Shown piece after piece: positions 44,742-53,814 of a stretch of 64,000 bases of DNA. The stretch is from Brenneria corticis (GTDB taxonomy: Bacteria > Pseudomonadota > Gammaproteobacteria > Enterobacterales > Enterobacteriaceae), in assembly GCF_003115855.1 (NCBI RefSeq), contig NZ_KZ819083.1:1-64000 (forward strand). Direction: 5' to 3'. A program made the position numbers and the translations under genes. A model generated the notes under the pieces. That model did no database searches. It was not told the origin of the DNA and worked only from the letters and a program-made list of their open reading frames with translations. The first letter of the stretch is position 1. Every line of letters starts with the position of its first letter.

Positions 44742-44792
44742 CGTTATAACCTCATTGTCTGATGTAATTAACACGCGCGATTCACTGCAAAA

Positions 44793-45563
44793 TTACGCTT
44801 TAAACTTGTCGCGCAGCGCCTGGGTGGCGCCGCGGAAAACACCCAGATCGCTGCCGACGGCAACGAAAGTCGCCCCCCATTCCAGGTAGCGCCGGGCATC
44901 GGCCTCGGCCGGCGCCAGGATGCCGCTGGGCTTGCCGTGCGCGGCGGCGCGCTCAAAAATATGACGGATAACGCGCTGCACTTCCGGGTGGTTGGGCTGC
45001 CCCAGATACCCCAGCGCCGCGGAGAGATCGCCCGGTCCGACAAAAATACCGTCAACGCCGTCAACGGCGGCGATGGCATCCAGATTGTCGACGCCCTGCT
45101 GGCTTTCGATTTGTACCAGGACGGTGATGTTGTCGTTAATGGTGGCGAAATAGTCGGGCTCGGTCCCATAGGCATTGCTGCGATGCGCCACGGAAACGCC
45201 GCGGATCCCGGCGGGCGGATAGCGCGTCGACGCCACCGCGCGAACGGCCTCCTCCTCGCTTTCCACGAAAGGGATCAGGAAGTTATTGAAACCGATATCC
45301 AGCAGACGTTTGATGATGACCGGCTCATTGCTCGGCGGACGGACGACGGGCGCGCTGTGGCTGCCTTTCAGCGCCATAAGCTGCGGAATAAAGGTCAGGA
45401 TATCGTTCGGCGCATGCTCGCCATCCAGCACCAGCCAGTCGAATCCCGCCAGTCCCAGCACCTCGGTGGAAATGGGATTGCCCAACGCGCACCAGCAGCC
45501 AATCAGGGTTTTCCCCTGGCGTAACTCCTGACGAAAGCGGTTAGGTAATATCGTATTACTCAT
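44793..45563 (-). CDS. garL: 5-keto-4-deoxy-D-glucarate (2-dehydro-3-deoxyglucarate) aldolase
   Basis: Class II, metal-dependent aldolase of the HpcH/HpaI family that cleaves 5-keto-4-deoxyglucarate to pyruvate and tartronate semialdehyde. The 256 residues equal the E. coli length, with the catalytic histidine H50 in LVLDGEHAPND and the metal-binding segment VQIESQQGVDNLDAI. It lies between garP and garR in one operon. Confidence 0.97.
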   Translation of the reverse strand: MSNTILPNRFRQELRQGKTLIGCWCALGNPISTEVLGLAGFDWLVLDGEHAPNDILTFIPQLMALKGSHSAPVVRPPSNEPVIIKRLLDIGFNNFLIPFVESEEEAVRAVASTRYPPAGIRGVSVAHRSNAYGTEPDYFATINDNITVLVQIESQQGVDNLDAIAAVDGVDGIFVGPGDLSAALGYLGQPNHPEVQRVIRHIFERAAAHGKPSGILAPAEADARRYLEWGATFVAVGSDLGVFRGATQALRDKFKA

Positions 45564-45634
45564 AATAACCTTCTATTTAATTACGGTTCGTGAATTAACA
45601 TGCCTGGACATTGACGGATGATAAAAGCGCTTCA

Positions 45635-46972
45635 TCAATCATCAACTTTCTTCAATTCCATGCGTTTGATTTCACCTACCACCAGTAAGTAGCACAGCAT
45701 TGCCATCAGTGCGGAAATACCGACGAAAACCAATGCGCTGTTAAATGAATGCAGTTCTTTGACTAAATAACCGATAACCAGCGGGGTAACGATTGACGCA
45801 ACGTTGCCAAAAACATTAAATACGCCGCCGCACAGGCCGATTATCTCTTTAGGCGCGGTATCGGAGATCACCGGCCAACCCAATGCCCCGAATCCCTTAC
45901 CAAAGAAAGCCAGCGCCATCAATGAAACAACCACGACATTACTATCGGTGTAATTACAGAGAATAATGGTTGAAGCAAGCAACATACCCAGCACGATGGG
46001 AATTTTACGCGCAGCGGTTAACGTGAAGCCGCGTTTCAGCAACATATCCGATACCACGCCGCCCAGCACGCCGCCGGCAAAACCACACAGCGCCGGAATT
46101 GCCGCAACCAGACCCACTTTCAGAATAGACATGCCCTTTTCCGAAACCAGGTAAATGGGGAACCAGGTAAGGAAGAACCAGGTAATACTATTAATAAAGT
46201 ATTGCCCCAGAAATACCCCCAGCATCATACGGTTGGTAAGAAGCTGTTTAACATAGTTCCATTTAGGACCGTCTTTTTTGCCGCCTTCTTTTTTATGATC
46301 CATATCGACAACGGCGCCGCCTTTGGAAATATATTCCAACTCCTGCGGGCTGATACCGGGGTGATCGGTGGGGTTATGGATAAATTTAAGCCATATCGCG
46401 GTCAATACAAACCCTAATCCGCCCATCACCAGGAAGACGTGTTCCCAACCCCATTGGTAGGTTAACCAGCCGAGGATCGGAGAGAAAATCGCCAGTGAGA
46501 AGTATTGAGCCGAATTGAAAATGGCGGATGCCGTACCGCGCTCCTTGGTCGGGAACCACGCGGCGGTGATACGGGCATTGGCGGGAAAAGACGGCGCTTC
46601 GGAAAACCCCAGCATAAAGCGCAGAGCAAAAAGGGTTAACGGAGCCCACACTAAAGGAACCCAATCGACAAATCCTTGCAGGAAGGTGAACAGGGACCAG
46701 AAGAAGATACTATAGGCATAAACCTTTTTGGAGCCGAAGCGGTCGAGCAACCAACCGCCGGGTATCTGCATTACTAAATATGACCAGCCAAATGCGGAAA
46801 AAATATATCCCATATGCACCGCGTCTAGCTGTAACTCTTGCGCTACTGCCGAACCCGCTATCGACAATGTTGCGCGATCCGCATAGTTTATAGCGGTAAC
46901 TGTAAAGATGATGAATAGGATAATGTAACGAACATAAGTTTTTCTTGTTGTAAGAAGTGCATCGGAATTCAT
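45635..46972 (-). CDS. garP: Galactarate/glucarate permease (MFS, anion:cation symporter)
   Basis: Inner-membrane proton-coupled importer of galactarate and glucarate, 445 residues with about 12 hydrophobic segments. It matches E. coli GarP closely through NYADRATLSIAG, FGWSYLVMQIPGGWLLDRFGS and SEAPSFPANARITAAWFP; GudP is a close paralogue, so either name could be used. First gene of garPLRK, divergent from garD. Confidence 0.93.
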   Translation of the reverse strand: MNSDALLTTRKTYVRYIILFIIFTVTAINYADRATLSIAGSAVAQELQLDAVHMGYIFSAFGWSYLVMQIPGGWLLDRFGSKKVYAYSIFFWSLFTFLQGFVDWVPLVWAPLTLFALRFMLGFSEAPSFPANARITAAWFPTKERGTASAIFNSAQYFSLAIFSPILGWLTYQWGWEHVFLVMGGLGFVLTAIWLKFIHNPTDHPGISPQELEYISKGGAVVDMDHKKEGGKKDGPKWNYVKQLLTNRMMLGVFLGQYFINSITWFFLTWFPIYLVSEKGMSILKVGLVAAIPALCGFAGGVLGGVVSDMLLKRGFTLTAARKIPIVLGMLLASTIILCNYTDSNVVVVSLMALAFFGKGFGALGWPVISDTAPKEIIGLCGGVFNVFGNVASIVTPLVIGYLVKELHSFNSALVFVGISALMAMLCYLLVVGEIKRMELKKVDD

Positions 46973-47462
46973 AAAATCCCCTTGGCTCTCGTTATTAGTA
47001 TGTTAACTCAAATAAACCAACATCATGCCCGTCATTGAAAATTTGAGTATTTTTTAATAATTTAGATAAAGACTATTTTAATAAAATCTTGCATGACCAT
47101 CTTTATCCGCAAAGATTTGGAAAACGTCATCAGTATAAAAATAGCGCTGCCGAATAGCATTGTTAAAATGCACAATAATCAGCGCCGCATTCCATCTATT
47201 TTATGGGTTACGCACAAAAAAAAGCGACCAACATCACATTATTGTCGGTGATATAGTCCATTTAAATAGGTAGAGTGAGGCAGATCACAGTATATTGGCT
47301 ATTCGCCAGATCATCGGGGGTTAAAAACGAAAAATACTATTCAATTGCACAATTCAGTGCGATTAAAAATCAGATACTATGTATATAAAATCCGTATTAC
47401 CCCAACAATAACACGACGAAAAAAACTGATTTTCTGAAAATTAAGTATTTACTGGAGACGTT
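46973..47462. promoter_or_regulatory. Divergent garP/garD control region with CRP-like sites
   Basis: A/T-rich gap of 490 bp. AGTGA-N6-TCACA at 47274-47289 matches 9 of 10 conserved CRP positions, and AGCGA-N6-TCACA at 47223-47238 is a weaker second site. E. coli gar genes are activated by CdaR; a CdaR site could not be recognised by eye. RBS TGGAG precedes the garD ATG. No gene is seen here. Confidence 0.55.
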
Positions 47463-49028
47463 ATGTCGCAGAACAAACAGAATTCCGTGCAGGCATTTTA
47501 CATTAAAGTTCACAGTGATGATAATGTCGCCATCATTGTTAATGATAATGGTTTACGTGCCGGCACCCGATTTGATAGCGGACTGGAATTAATTGAGCAT
47601 ATTCCCCAGGGGCACAAAGTCGCTCTGGTCGATATTGATAAAGCCGGCCCCATTATTCGCTACGGTGAAATCATCGGCTATGCCTTAAGAGATATTCCCC
47701 AGGGAAGCTGGATTGATGAATCGCTGGTGGAATTGCCCCAGGCCCCGGCGCTGGAAACTTTGCCGCTGGCCACAAAAGTTCCCGTCGCCCTTCCCCCGCT
47801 GGAAGGCTATACCTTTGAAGGTTACCGTAATCCCGACGGCAGCGTCGGTACGAAAAATCTTCTCGGCATTACCACCAGCGTTCACTGCGTCGCCGGCGTG
47901 GTGGACTATGTGGTTAACATCATTGAACGGGATTTACTGCCCAGGTATCCGAACGTCGACGGCGTCGTGGCCCTCAATCATCTTTACGGCTGCGGCGTGG
48001 CCATCAATGCCCCGGCGGCGGTCGTCCCGATACGTACGATCCATAATCTGGCGCTGAATCCCAACTTTGGCGGCGAAGTGCTGGTTGTCGGCCTGGGGTG
48101 TGAAAAACTTCAACCCGAACGCCTGCTGGAAGGCACGCCCGACGTGCAGGCCATCTCGCTGGACGACAGCAGCATCGTTCGTTTGCAGGATGAACATCAC
48201 GTCGGCTTTAAATCGATGGTGGATGATATTCTGACCATGGCCGATCGGCATCTGCAGCGGTTGAACCGGCGCCGGCGCGAAACCTGCCCGGCATCCGAAC
48301 TGGTGGTCGGCATGCAGTGCGGCGGCAGCGACGCCTTTTCCGGCGTGACGGCAAACCCGGCGGTCGGATTCGCCTCCGATCTGCTGGTACGCTGCGGCGC
48401 GACGGTGATGTTTTCAGAAGTCACCGAAGTGCGCGACGCCATCCATTTACTGACGCCGCGGGCGATTAACCAGGAGGTCGGCAAGCGTCTGCTGGAAGAG
48501 ATGGCCTGGTATGACGCCTACCTCGATAGCGGCCAGACCGACCGCAGCGCCAACCCGTCGCCCGGCAACAAGAAAGGCGGCCTGGCCAACGTGGTGGAAA
48601 AAGCGCTTGGCTCCATTGCCAAATCGGGCACCAGCGCCATTGTCGAAGTCCTGTCTCCGGGGCAGCGCCCGACCAAACGCGGCCTGATTTACGCGGCGAC
48701 CCCGGCCAGCGACTTCGTTTGCGGCACGCAGCAGCTGGCTTCCGGCATCACCGTGCAGGTATTTACCACAGGCCGCGGCACGCCCTATGGCTTACTGGCG
48801 GTGCCGGTCATTAAAATGGCGACCCGCACGGCGTTGGCAAAACGCTGGCACGATCTGATGGATATTGACGCCGGCACCATCGCCACGGGCGAGGCGACGA
48901 TTGAAGATGTCGGCTGGCAGCTGTTCCACTTTATTCTCGACATCGCCAGCGACAGAAAGAAAACCTGGTCCGATCAATGGGGACTTCACAACGCCCTGGC
49001 GGTTTTCAACCCGGCGCCGGTAACCTGA
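47463..49028 (+). CDS. garD: Galactarate dehydratase
   Basis: Iron-dependent dehydratase of the UxaA/GarD family, converting galactarate to 5-keto-4-deoxyglucarate, the substrate of GarL. The 521-residue protein is full length (E. coli 523): an N-terminal SAF domain (about 15-85, HSDDNVAIIVNDNGLRAG) and a catalytic C-terminal region with SVHCVAGVV, GCGVAIN, GLGCEKLQPE and GMQCGGSDAFSG, whose cysteines and histidines are conserved in the family. Divergent from garP; with garKRLP it completes the pathway. Confidence 0.97.
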   Translation: MSQNKQNSVQAFYIKVHSDDNVAIIVNDNGLRAGTRFDSGLELIEHIPQGHKVALVDIDKAGPIIRYGEIIGYALRDIPQGSWIDESLVELPQAPALETLPLATKVPVALPPLEGYTFEGYRNPDGSVGTKNLLGITTSVHCVAGVVDYVVNIIERDLLPRYPNVDGVVALNHLYGCGVAINAPAAVVPIRTIHNLALNPNFGGEVLVVGLGCEKLQPERLLEGTPDVQAISLDDSSIVRLQDEHHVGFKSMVDDILTMADRHLQRLNRRRRETCPASELVVGMQCGGSDAFSGVTANPAVGFASDLLVRCGATVMFSEVTEVRDAIHLLTPRAINQEVGKRLLEEMAWYDAYLDSGQTDRSANPSPGNKKGGLANVVEKALGSIAKSGTSAIVEVLSPGQRPTKRGLIYAATPASDFVCGTQQLASGITVQVFTTGRGTPYGLLAVPVIKMATRTALAKRWHDLMDIDAGTIATGEATIEDVGWQLFHFILDIASDRKKTWSDQWGLHNALAVFNPAPVT

Positions 49029-49466
49029 TTACGACATTATCTTCTTATGGCCGGAATATGTTCCGGCCATTGATTAATTCAACAAGCCTTTTTTGATCCA
49101 GAATCAATTTAATAAAGATTAATATTTGAAAACCCGCCAGGTAAAAGCGAAAAAAACAAAGACCAGCAACATTTCATGCCAAATGCGTAAAAAATTGCAT
49201 AATAAAATTTAACAAACCCGGCATCCCCTCCGTTATTACATATATCCGCCATTGATGCTTAATTTTGTTGATTATTATCTTTTATCAATGAATTACTTAT
49301 GATCAAATGAATTTATTGACAGCAGGATCCTCATCATCATAAATTCCCATGCTGATAAACGAGTGATTGTATTCGGTAAATGATTATCAAATAGCGAAAA
49401 AAATTCAGCGTACCCAATTGAATATTTTGAATTAATTTAAACAGCAATATACCGCCGGGGTTTCTG
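49029..49466. promoter_or_regulatory. A/T-rich gap after garD with terminator-like hairpin and aer promoter candidate
   Basis: A 10-bp perfect stem ATGGCCGGAA / TTCCGGCCAT (49047-49070) follows the garD stop by 18 bp, with a short T/A-rich tail. TTGACA at 49316-49321 with CATAAA 16 bp later (49338-49343) is a fair sigma-70 promoter for the next gene. GCTGATAA at 49351-49358 resembles a sigma-28 -10 element but lacks a matching -35. No gene is visible in the 438 bp. Confidence 0.5.
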
Positions 49467-51002
49467 ATGCGAATAAATACGCCTGTCACACAGCAGGAGT
49501 ATCTGTTGGATATGGACACGACATTAATGTCCACCACAGATATTCACAGCCATATCACCTATGCCAATTCCGCATTTATCAACGTCAGCGGCTTTTCCGA
49601 GGATGAATTAATCAGCCAGCCGCACAATATTGTGCGCCACCCGGATATGCCGGCCGAAGCCTTTGCCGATATGTGGTTTACCCTACAGCAAGGCGACAGC
49701 TGGACCGGGCTGGTAAAAAACAGGCGGCGCAATGGCGACCATTACTGGGTCCGCGCCAACGTCACGCCGGTTTATCATCACAATCAACTCGCCGGTTATA
49801 TCTCCGTGCGCAATACGCCGAGCGCCGATGAGATCAAATCCGCGGAGCCCTTATATCAGGCCGTAAAGAAAAAGCAGGCCGGGCACCGTGGATTCTACAA
49901 GGGGTTGGTGGTTCGCACCGGCATATTCGCCCCGCTGTCACTATTGCAGAAACTGCCAGTGCGCTGGCGCCTGCGGATGGCGATTGTTGCCGCGGGAATG
50001 GTTCCCGCTCTGCTCTCTCTCGGCGGCATAAACCCGCTCTGGTCGCTGACCGTAACGCTGGTTTTAATCTTTCTGCTGGATCTTTTTCTGCAACGGCAGA
50101 TTGCCCGACCGCTGAAAATGCTGCTGAAACAGGCCCAGTATATTGTTTCCGGCCGCAAAGGAGAGTCTATACGCCTGAACCGGGTGGATGAAATAGGCAT
50201 GCTGCTGCGGGCAGTCAACCAGTTCGGGCTTAACCTGCACTCCCTGGTGGATGATGTCGGCGCCCAGGTTCAGGGAATGACCGACGTCAGCCAGCGGCTG
50301 GCCGCCAACAATAGCGCGCTGAATAGCCGCACGGAAGACACCTCCGCCAACCTGCAGCAGACGGCCGCGGCCATCGAGCAAATTACCGCGGCGGTGCGGC
50401 AAAGTTCTGAAACCGCCGTCCAGGCGACGCAGATGGCGGAAACCGCCAACCGCACCGCGGTAAAAGGCGGGGAGATTATGCGGGAAACCATCGGCATGAT
50501 GGATTCCATTTCCGACGCCAGTAATAAAATCGTCGATATTATCAGCGTGATCGACAGTATTGCCTTTCAGACCAATATCCTCGCCCTGAACGCCGCCGTT
50601 GAAGCGGCCCGCGCCGGGGTGCAAGGCAAGGGATTCGCCGTGGTGGCCGCCGAAGTGCGCAATCTGGCGCAGCATTCCGCCTCGGCCGCCAAGGAGATCA
50701 AAGCGCTGATCGACGCCAACGTGGCCAGCGTCAAAGCGGGCGGGCAGATGGTGGAAAATGCCGGCAGGCATATCAACGACATCGTGCAGGAAGTCCGCCA
50801 GGTTTCCACCATGATCAACGAGATCAGCCACGCCGCCGGCGAGCAGACTTCCGCGCTGGGCTTAATCAACACCTCCATTGCGCAGATTGAAGAAATGACG
50901 CAGCGCAATACGGATATGGTTGCCCAATCCACGGAGGCGGCGGAAAGGCTAAATCGTCAGGCGATGCGCCTGAATAGCGCCATCAATGTCTATGGTGGCT
51001 AA
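49467..51002 (+). CDS. aer: Aer-type redox/energy taxis receptor
   Basis: Methyl-accepting chemotaxis family protein that senses internal energy state through FAD and signals to CheA. The 511 residues consist of an N-terminal cytoplasmic PAS domain (about 10-120) with VRHPDMP at 56-62, where R57, H58 and D60 fall on the FAD-binding residues of E. coli Aer, a membrane anchor (about 172-207), a HAMP-like linker, and a signalling domain with the hairpin tip DSIAFQTNILALNAAVEAARAG. It is a stand-alone receptor here; no che or flagellar genes are in the window. Confidence 0.88.
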   Translation: MRINTPVTQQEYLLDMDTTLMSTTDIHSHITYANSAFINVSGFSEDELISQPHNIVRHPDMPAEAFADMWFTLQQGDSWTGLVKNRRRNGDHYWVRANVTPVYHHNQLAGYISVRNTPSADEIKSAEPLYQAVKKKQAGHRGFYKGLVVRTGIFAPLSLLQKLPVRWRLRMAIVAAGMVPALLSLGGINPLWSLTVTLVLIFLLDLFLQRQIARPLKMLLKQAQYIVSGRKGESIRLNRVDEIGMLLRAVNQFGLNLHSLVDDVGAQVQGMTDVSQRLAANNSALNSRTEDTSANLQQTAAAIEQITAAVRQSSETAVQATQMAETANRTAVKGGEIMRETIGMMDSISDASNKIVDIISVIDSIAFQTNILALNAAVEAARAGVQGKGFAVVAAEVRNLAQHSASAAKEIKALIDANVASVKAGGQMVENAGRHINDIVQEVRQVSTMINEISHAAGEQTSALGLINTSIAQIEEMTQRNTDMVAQSTEAAERLNRQAMRLNSAINVYGG

Positions 51003-51080
51003 TCCGAGAAAAAACACACTTTGTTACATCTGGCGTCGTTAACCTGACAAGATGATTGGCTTTTGGCGTCAAAACGCCGG

Positions 51081-51107
51081 CAAAGAAAAAACACAATCGG
51101 ACGATAA
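51081..51107 (+). promoter_or_regulatory. Sigma-28 (FliA) promoter for the FlxA-family gene
   Basis: CAAAGAAA (51081-51088), 11 bp, then GACGATAA (51100-51107). The -10 matches 7 of 8 positions of the FliA consensus GCCGATAA, the spacer is exact and the -35 retains AAAG of TAAAGTTT. It lies 40 bp ahead of the start codon of a gene whose E. coli relative, flxA, is FliA-dependent. Confidence 0.7.
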
Positions 51108-51146
51108 TAAGTAAGTACATTGGGTACGCATTTATCAGGAGGAAAA

Positions 51147-51485
51147 ATGTCGGACATAAGCGCAATTTCAGCGGTGAGCGGTTCATCGAGCAGCAGTGAA
51201 AACTACGCGCAAAAAATCAGTAAATTAACCCAACAGCTTGAAAAACTAACGGAAAAATTGGCAGACGTGACAAACTCTTCCGGCAGCGCGGAAGAGATTG
51301 AAACAGAAAGTCAAATGCTACAGGCGCAGATCCAAGCCATTCAGGCTCAGATTGCTCAGCTTCAGGAGGCGCAGCAAGCTCAGCAAAGCGTAGATGAAAC
51401 AAACACCACCAGTACCAGTAACGGCATTCAGGCCGACGGCGTTAATCGCCCGACGGAAGAAAATCAGGTCAATGTTTATATCTGA
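51147..51485 (+). CDS. FlxA-family coiled-coil protein
   Basis: 112 residues, rich in serine, glutamine and glutamate. Start chosen at the ATG 5 bases after AGGAGG. A serine-rich N-terminus (1-20) is followed by a coiled coil (about 20-80) with repeated IQAIQAQIAQLQEAQQAQQ-like heptads and a polar tail. It resembles FlxA-like proteins, whose function is unknown but whose expression follows flagellar class 3 genes. The sigma-28 promoter just upstream supports this, as does its place after aer. Confidence 0.75.
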   Translation: MSDISAISAVSGSSSSSENYAQKISKLTQQLEKLTEKLADVTNSSGSAEEIETESQMLQAQIQAIQAQIAQLQEAQQAQQSVDETNTTSTSNGIQADGVNRPTEENQVNVYI

Positions 51486-51515
51486 GTGCAAGCCAAATAA
51501 GGCATGAGATAACAA

Positions 51516-51740
51516 TCATGTCTTATTATCACGCTTCAGCGGCTTAACCAGCCCTTGCAGACCTTCTATCTTGATCGCCAGCGTCATTTGCATCAGTTCG
51601 CCCAGGCGCCCCTGGGGAAACTCGCCTTTACGGGCAAACCACAGCAGGTACTCTTCCGGCAGGTCGATCAGCGCCCGCCCCTGATACTTGCCAAACGGCA
51701 TCGGCATATTGGCGATTTCAATCAGGTCTTCTTTTTCCAC
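51516..51740 (-). CDS. ypeB: DUF3820 family protein YpeB
   Basis: A 74-residue protein of unknown function from the DUF3820 family, with the conserved core MPFGKYQGRALIDLPEEYLLWFA. In E. coli ypeB is directly downstream of ligA, as it is here (4 bp gap), so the pair moved or stayed together. Confidence 0.9.
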   Translation of the reverse strand: MEKEDLIEIANMPMPFGKYQGRALIDLPEEYLLWFARKGEFPQGRLGELMQMTLAIKIEGLQGLVKPLKRDNKT

Positions 51741-51744
51741 CGGC

Positions 51745-53799
51745 CTACTCCCCCAGCAAACGCATCATTTCGGCTTCGTCAATTACCGGGATCCCCAGCT
51801 CCTGCGCTTTGGTCAGCTTGGAGCCCGCCGCTTCGCCGGCAATCACCATATCGGTTTTTTTCGATACGCTGCCGCTGACCCTGGCGCCCAGCGCCGTCAA
51901 CCGATCTTTGGCCTCATCGCGGGACAGAATGCTCAGCGACCCGGTCAGCACCAGCGTCTTGCCGGCAAACGGACTGTCGATCGCCTCCGCTTTCACCGCC
52001 AGCGGTTGCGGCCAGTGGATATTGATGCCGTCGGGAGCGATCAGTTCGCGGATCACCTGCTGGTTGTGCTCCTCCTCCAGGAAATGCCGCACGCGGGCGG
52101 CGACCACCTTGCCCACGTCGGGCACCTCCAGCAGCGACTCTTCATCCGCACCGAACAGCGCCTCCAGCGAACCAAAATGCGCGGCCAGATTGGCGGCGGT
52201 CGCTTCTCCGACATCGCGGATCCCCAGCGCAAACAGGAAACGCGCCAGGGTGGTGCTTTTCGCCTTCTCCAGCGCGCCGACCAGATTCTGCGCCGACTTC
52301 GGCCCCATGCGATCGAGACCGGTCAATATCCCGGCGCTGAGCCGGAAAAGGTCGGCCGGCGTTTTGACATACTCTTTTTCCACCAGCTGGTCGATGATTT
52401 TGTCGCCCATGCCGTCGACATCCAGCGCCCGGCGGGAAACAAAGTGCTTCAGGGCTTCTTTGCGCTGCGCCCCGCAAATCAGGCCGCCGGTGCAACGGGT
52501 GACCACCTCGCCTTCCACCCGCTCCACGTCGGAACCGCACACCGGGCAGACGTCGGGGAACACAATCGGACGGGTATTTTCCGGCCGCTCCGTTTCCACC
52601 ACGCCGACAATCTGCGGAATAACGTCGCCGGCGCGGCGCACCGTCACCCGGTCGCCGATGCGCAGGCCAAGCCGTTCGATTTCATCGGCGTTATGCAGCG
52701 TGGCGTTACTGACCATCACCCCCGCCACCGCCACCGGCTCCAGACGCGCCACCGGGGTAATCGCCCCGGTGCGGCCGACCTGAAATTCGACGTCGCGCAC
52801 CCAGGTCAGCTGCTCCTGCGCCGGGAATTTAAACGCCACCGCCCAGCGCGGCGCGCGGGCGACATAGCCAAGGCGCGCCTGCAGCGCCAGATCGTCCACC
52901 TTGACCACCACGCCGTCGATATCGAAATCCAGCGCACCGCGCGACTGTTCGATATGGCGATAAAAATCGAGCACTTCCGCACTGCCGGTACAGAGCTTGA
53001 TACGGTCGCTGACCGGCAGTCCCCAGCGCTTGAATTGCATCAGGCGCTGCCAATGGCTGTCCGGCAGTTCTCCGTCCTCCAGCAAACCGACGCCGTAGCA
53101 AAAAAAGGTCAGCGGACGTTTGGCGGTGATGCGGGGATCGAGCTGACGCAGCGAGCCGGCCGCCGCGTTGCGAGGGTTGGCAAACACTTTGCCGCCGGTG
53201 CGGCGGGCTTCCTCGTTGAGTTTTTCGAAACCGCTGTGCTTCATAAATACTTCGCCGCGTACTTCCAGCCGGCGCGGAATATTGTCTCCCGTCAGACTCA
53301 GCGGGATGGCCTTAACGGTGCGGATATTCGCGGTGATATTCTCGCCGGTGGCGCCGTCGCCGCGCGTGGCCGCGCGCGTCAGCACGCCCTCTTCATACAG
53401 CAGGCTGACGGCCAGGCCGTCCAGCTTCAGCTCGCAGCAGAAGGTCAGATCGTCGCCGTTTTTCAGCCGGTCGCCGATGCGTTTGCTGAACGCCAGATAG
53501 CTCTCTTCGTCAAATACGTTATCCAGCGACAGCATCGGCACTTCGTGACGCACCTGCTCGAAGGCCGCCAGCGGCGCGGCGCCGACGCGCTGCGTCGGCG
53601 AGTCCGCCGTCACCAGCTGGGGATAGGCCTCTTCCAGGCTTTTCAGCTCACGCATCAGCCGATCGTATTCGGCGTCCGGGATTTCCGGCGCATCCTCCAC
53701 GTGATACTTGTATTCATGATGACGCAATACCCTGCGCAATTCCGCTGCCCGTGAGCTTGCCTCACGCGCTTCGGCCGACTCTATATTCAATGGATTCAT
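51745..53799 (-). CDS. ligA: NAD-dependent DNA ligase LigA
   Basis: Essential ligase sealing nicks during replication and repair with NAD+. The 684-residue protein has the adenylated lysine K125 in ELKLDGLAVS, OB fold, a four-cysteine zinc finger (CPVCGSDVERVEGEVVTRCTGGLICGAQ region), helix-hairpin-helix motifs (about 480-590) and a C-terminal BRCT domain (GKTLVLTGSLS to the end). Normally zipA lies upstream; here ligA starts 15 bp after hldE ends and no strong ribosome-binding site is seen in that gap, so it may depend on translation or transcription of hldE. Confidence 0.98.
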   Translation of the reverse strand: MNPLNIESAEAREASSRAAELRRVLRHHEYKYHVEDAPEIPDAEYDRLMRELKSLEEAYPQLVTADSPTQRVGAAPLAAFEQVRHEVPMLSLDNVFDEESYLAFSKRIGDRLKNGDDLTFCCELKLDGLAVSLLYEEGVLTRAATRGDGATGENITANIRTVKAIPLSLTGDNIPRRLEVRGEVFMKHSGFEKLNEEARRTGGKVFANPRNAAAGSLRQLDPRITAKRPLTFFCYGVGLLEDGELPDSHWQRLMQFKRWGLPVSDRIKLCTGSAEVLDFYRHIEQSRGALDFDIDGVVVKVDDLALQARLGYVARAPRWAVAFKFPAQEQLTWVRDVEFQVGRTGAITPVARLEPVAVAGVMVSNATLHNADEIERLGLRIGDRVTVRRAGDVIPQIVGVVETERPENTRPIVFPDVCPVCGSDVERVEGEVVTRCTGGLICGAQRKEALKHFVSRRALDVDGMGDKIIDQLVEKEYVKTPADLFRLSAGILTGLDRMGPKSAQNLVGALEKAKSTTLARFLFALGIRDVGEATAANLAAHFGSLEALFGADEESLLEVPDVGKVVAARVRHFLEEEHNQQVIRELIAPDGINIHWPQPLAVKAEAIDSPFAGKTLVLTGSLSILSRDEAKDRLTALGARVSGSVSKKTDMVIAGEAAGSKLTKAQELGIPVIDEAEMMRLLGE

Positions 53800-53814
53800 A
53801 CTTATTTCAGTCAG

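Noticed and set aside
51688..53754. A 688-codon open frame on the plus strand opposite ligA
   Set aside because: It mirrors LigA exactly in extent, has low-complexity arginine/glutamine-rich translation and no recognisable domain; LigA on the other strand is complete and conserved. High GC explains the open antisense frame.
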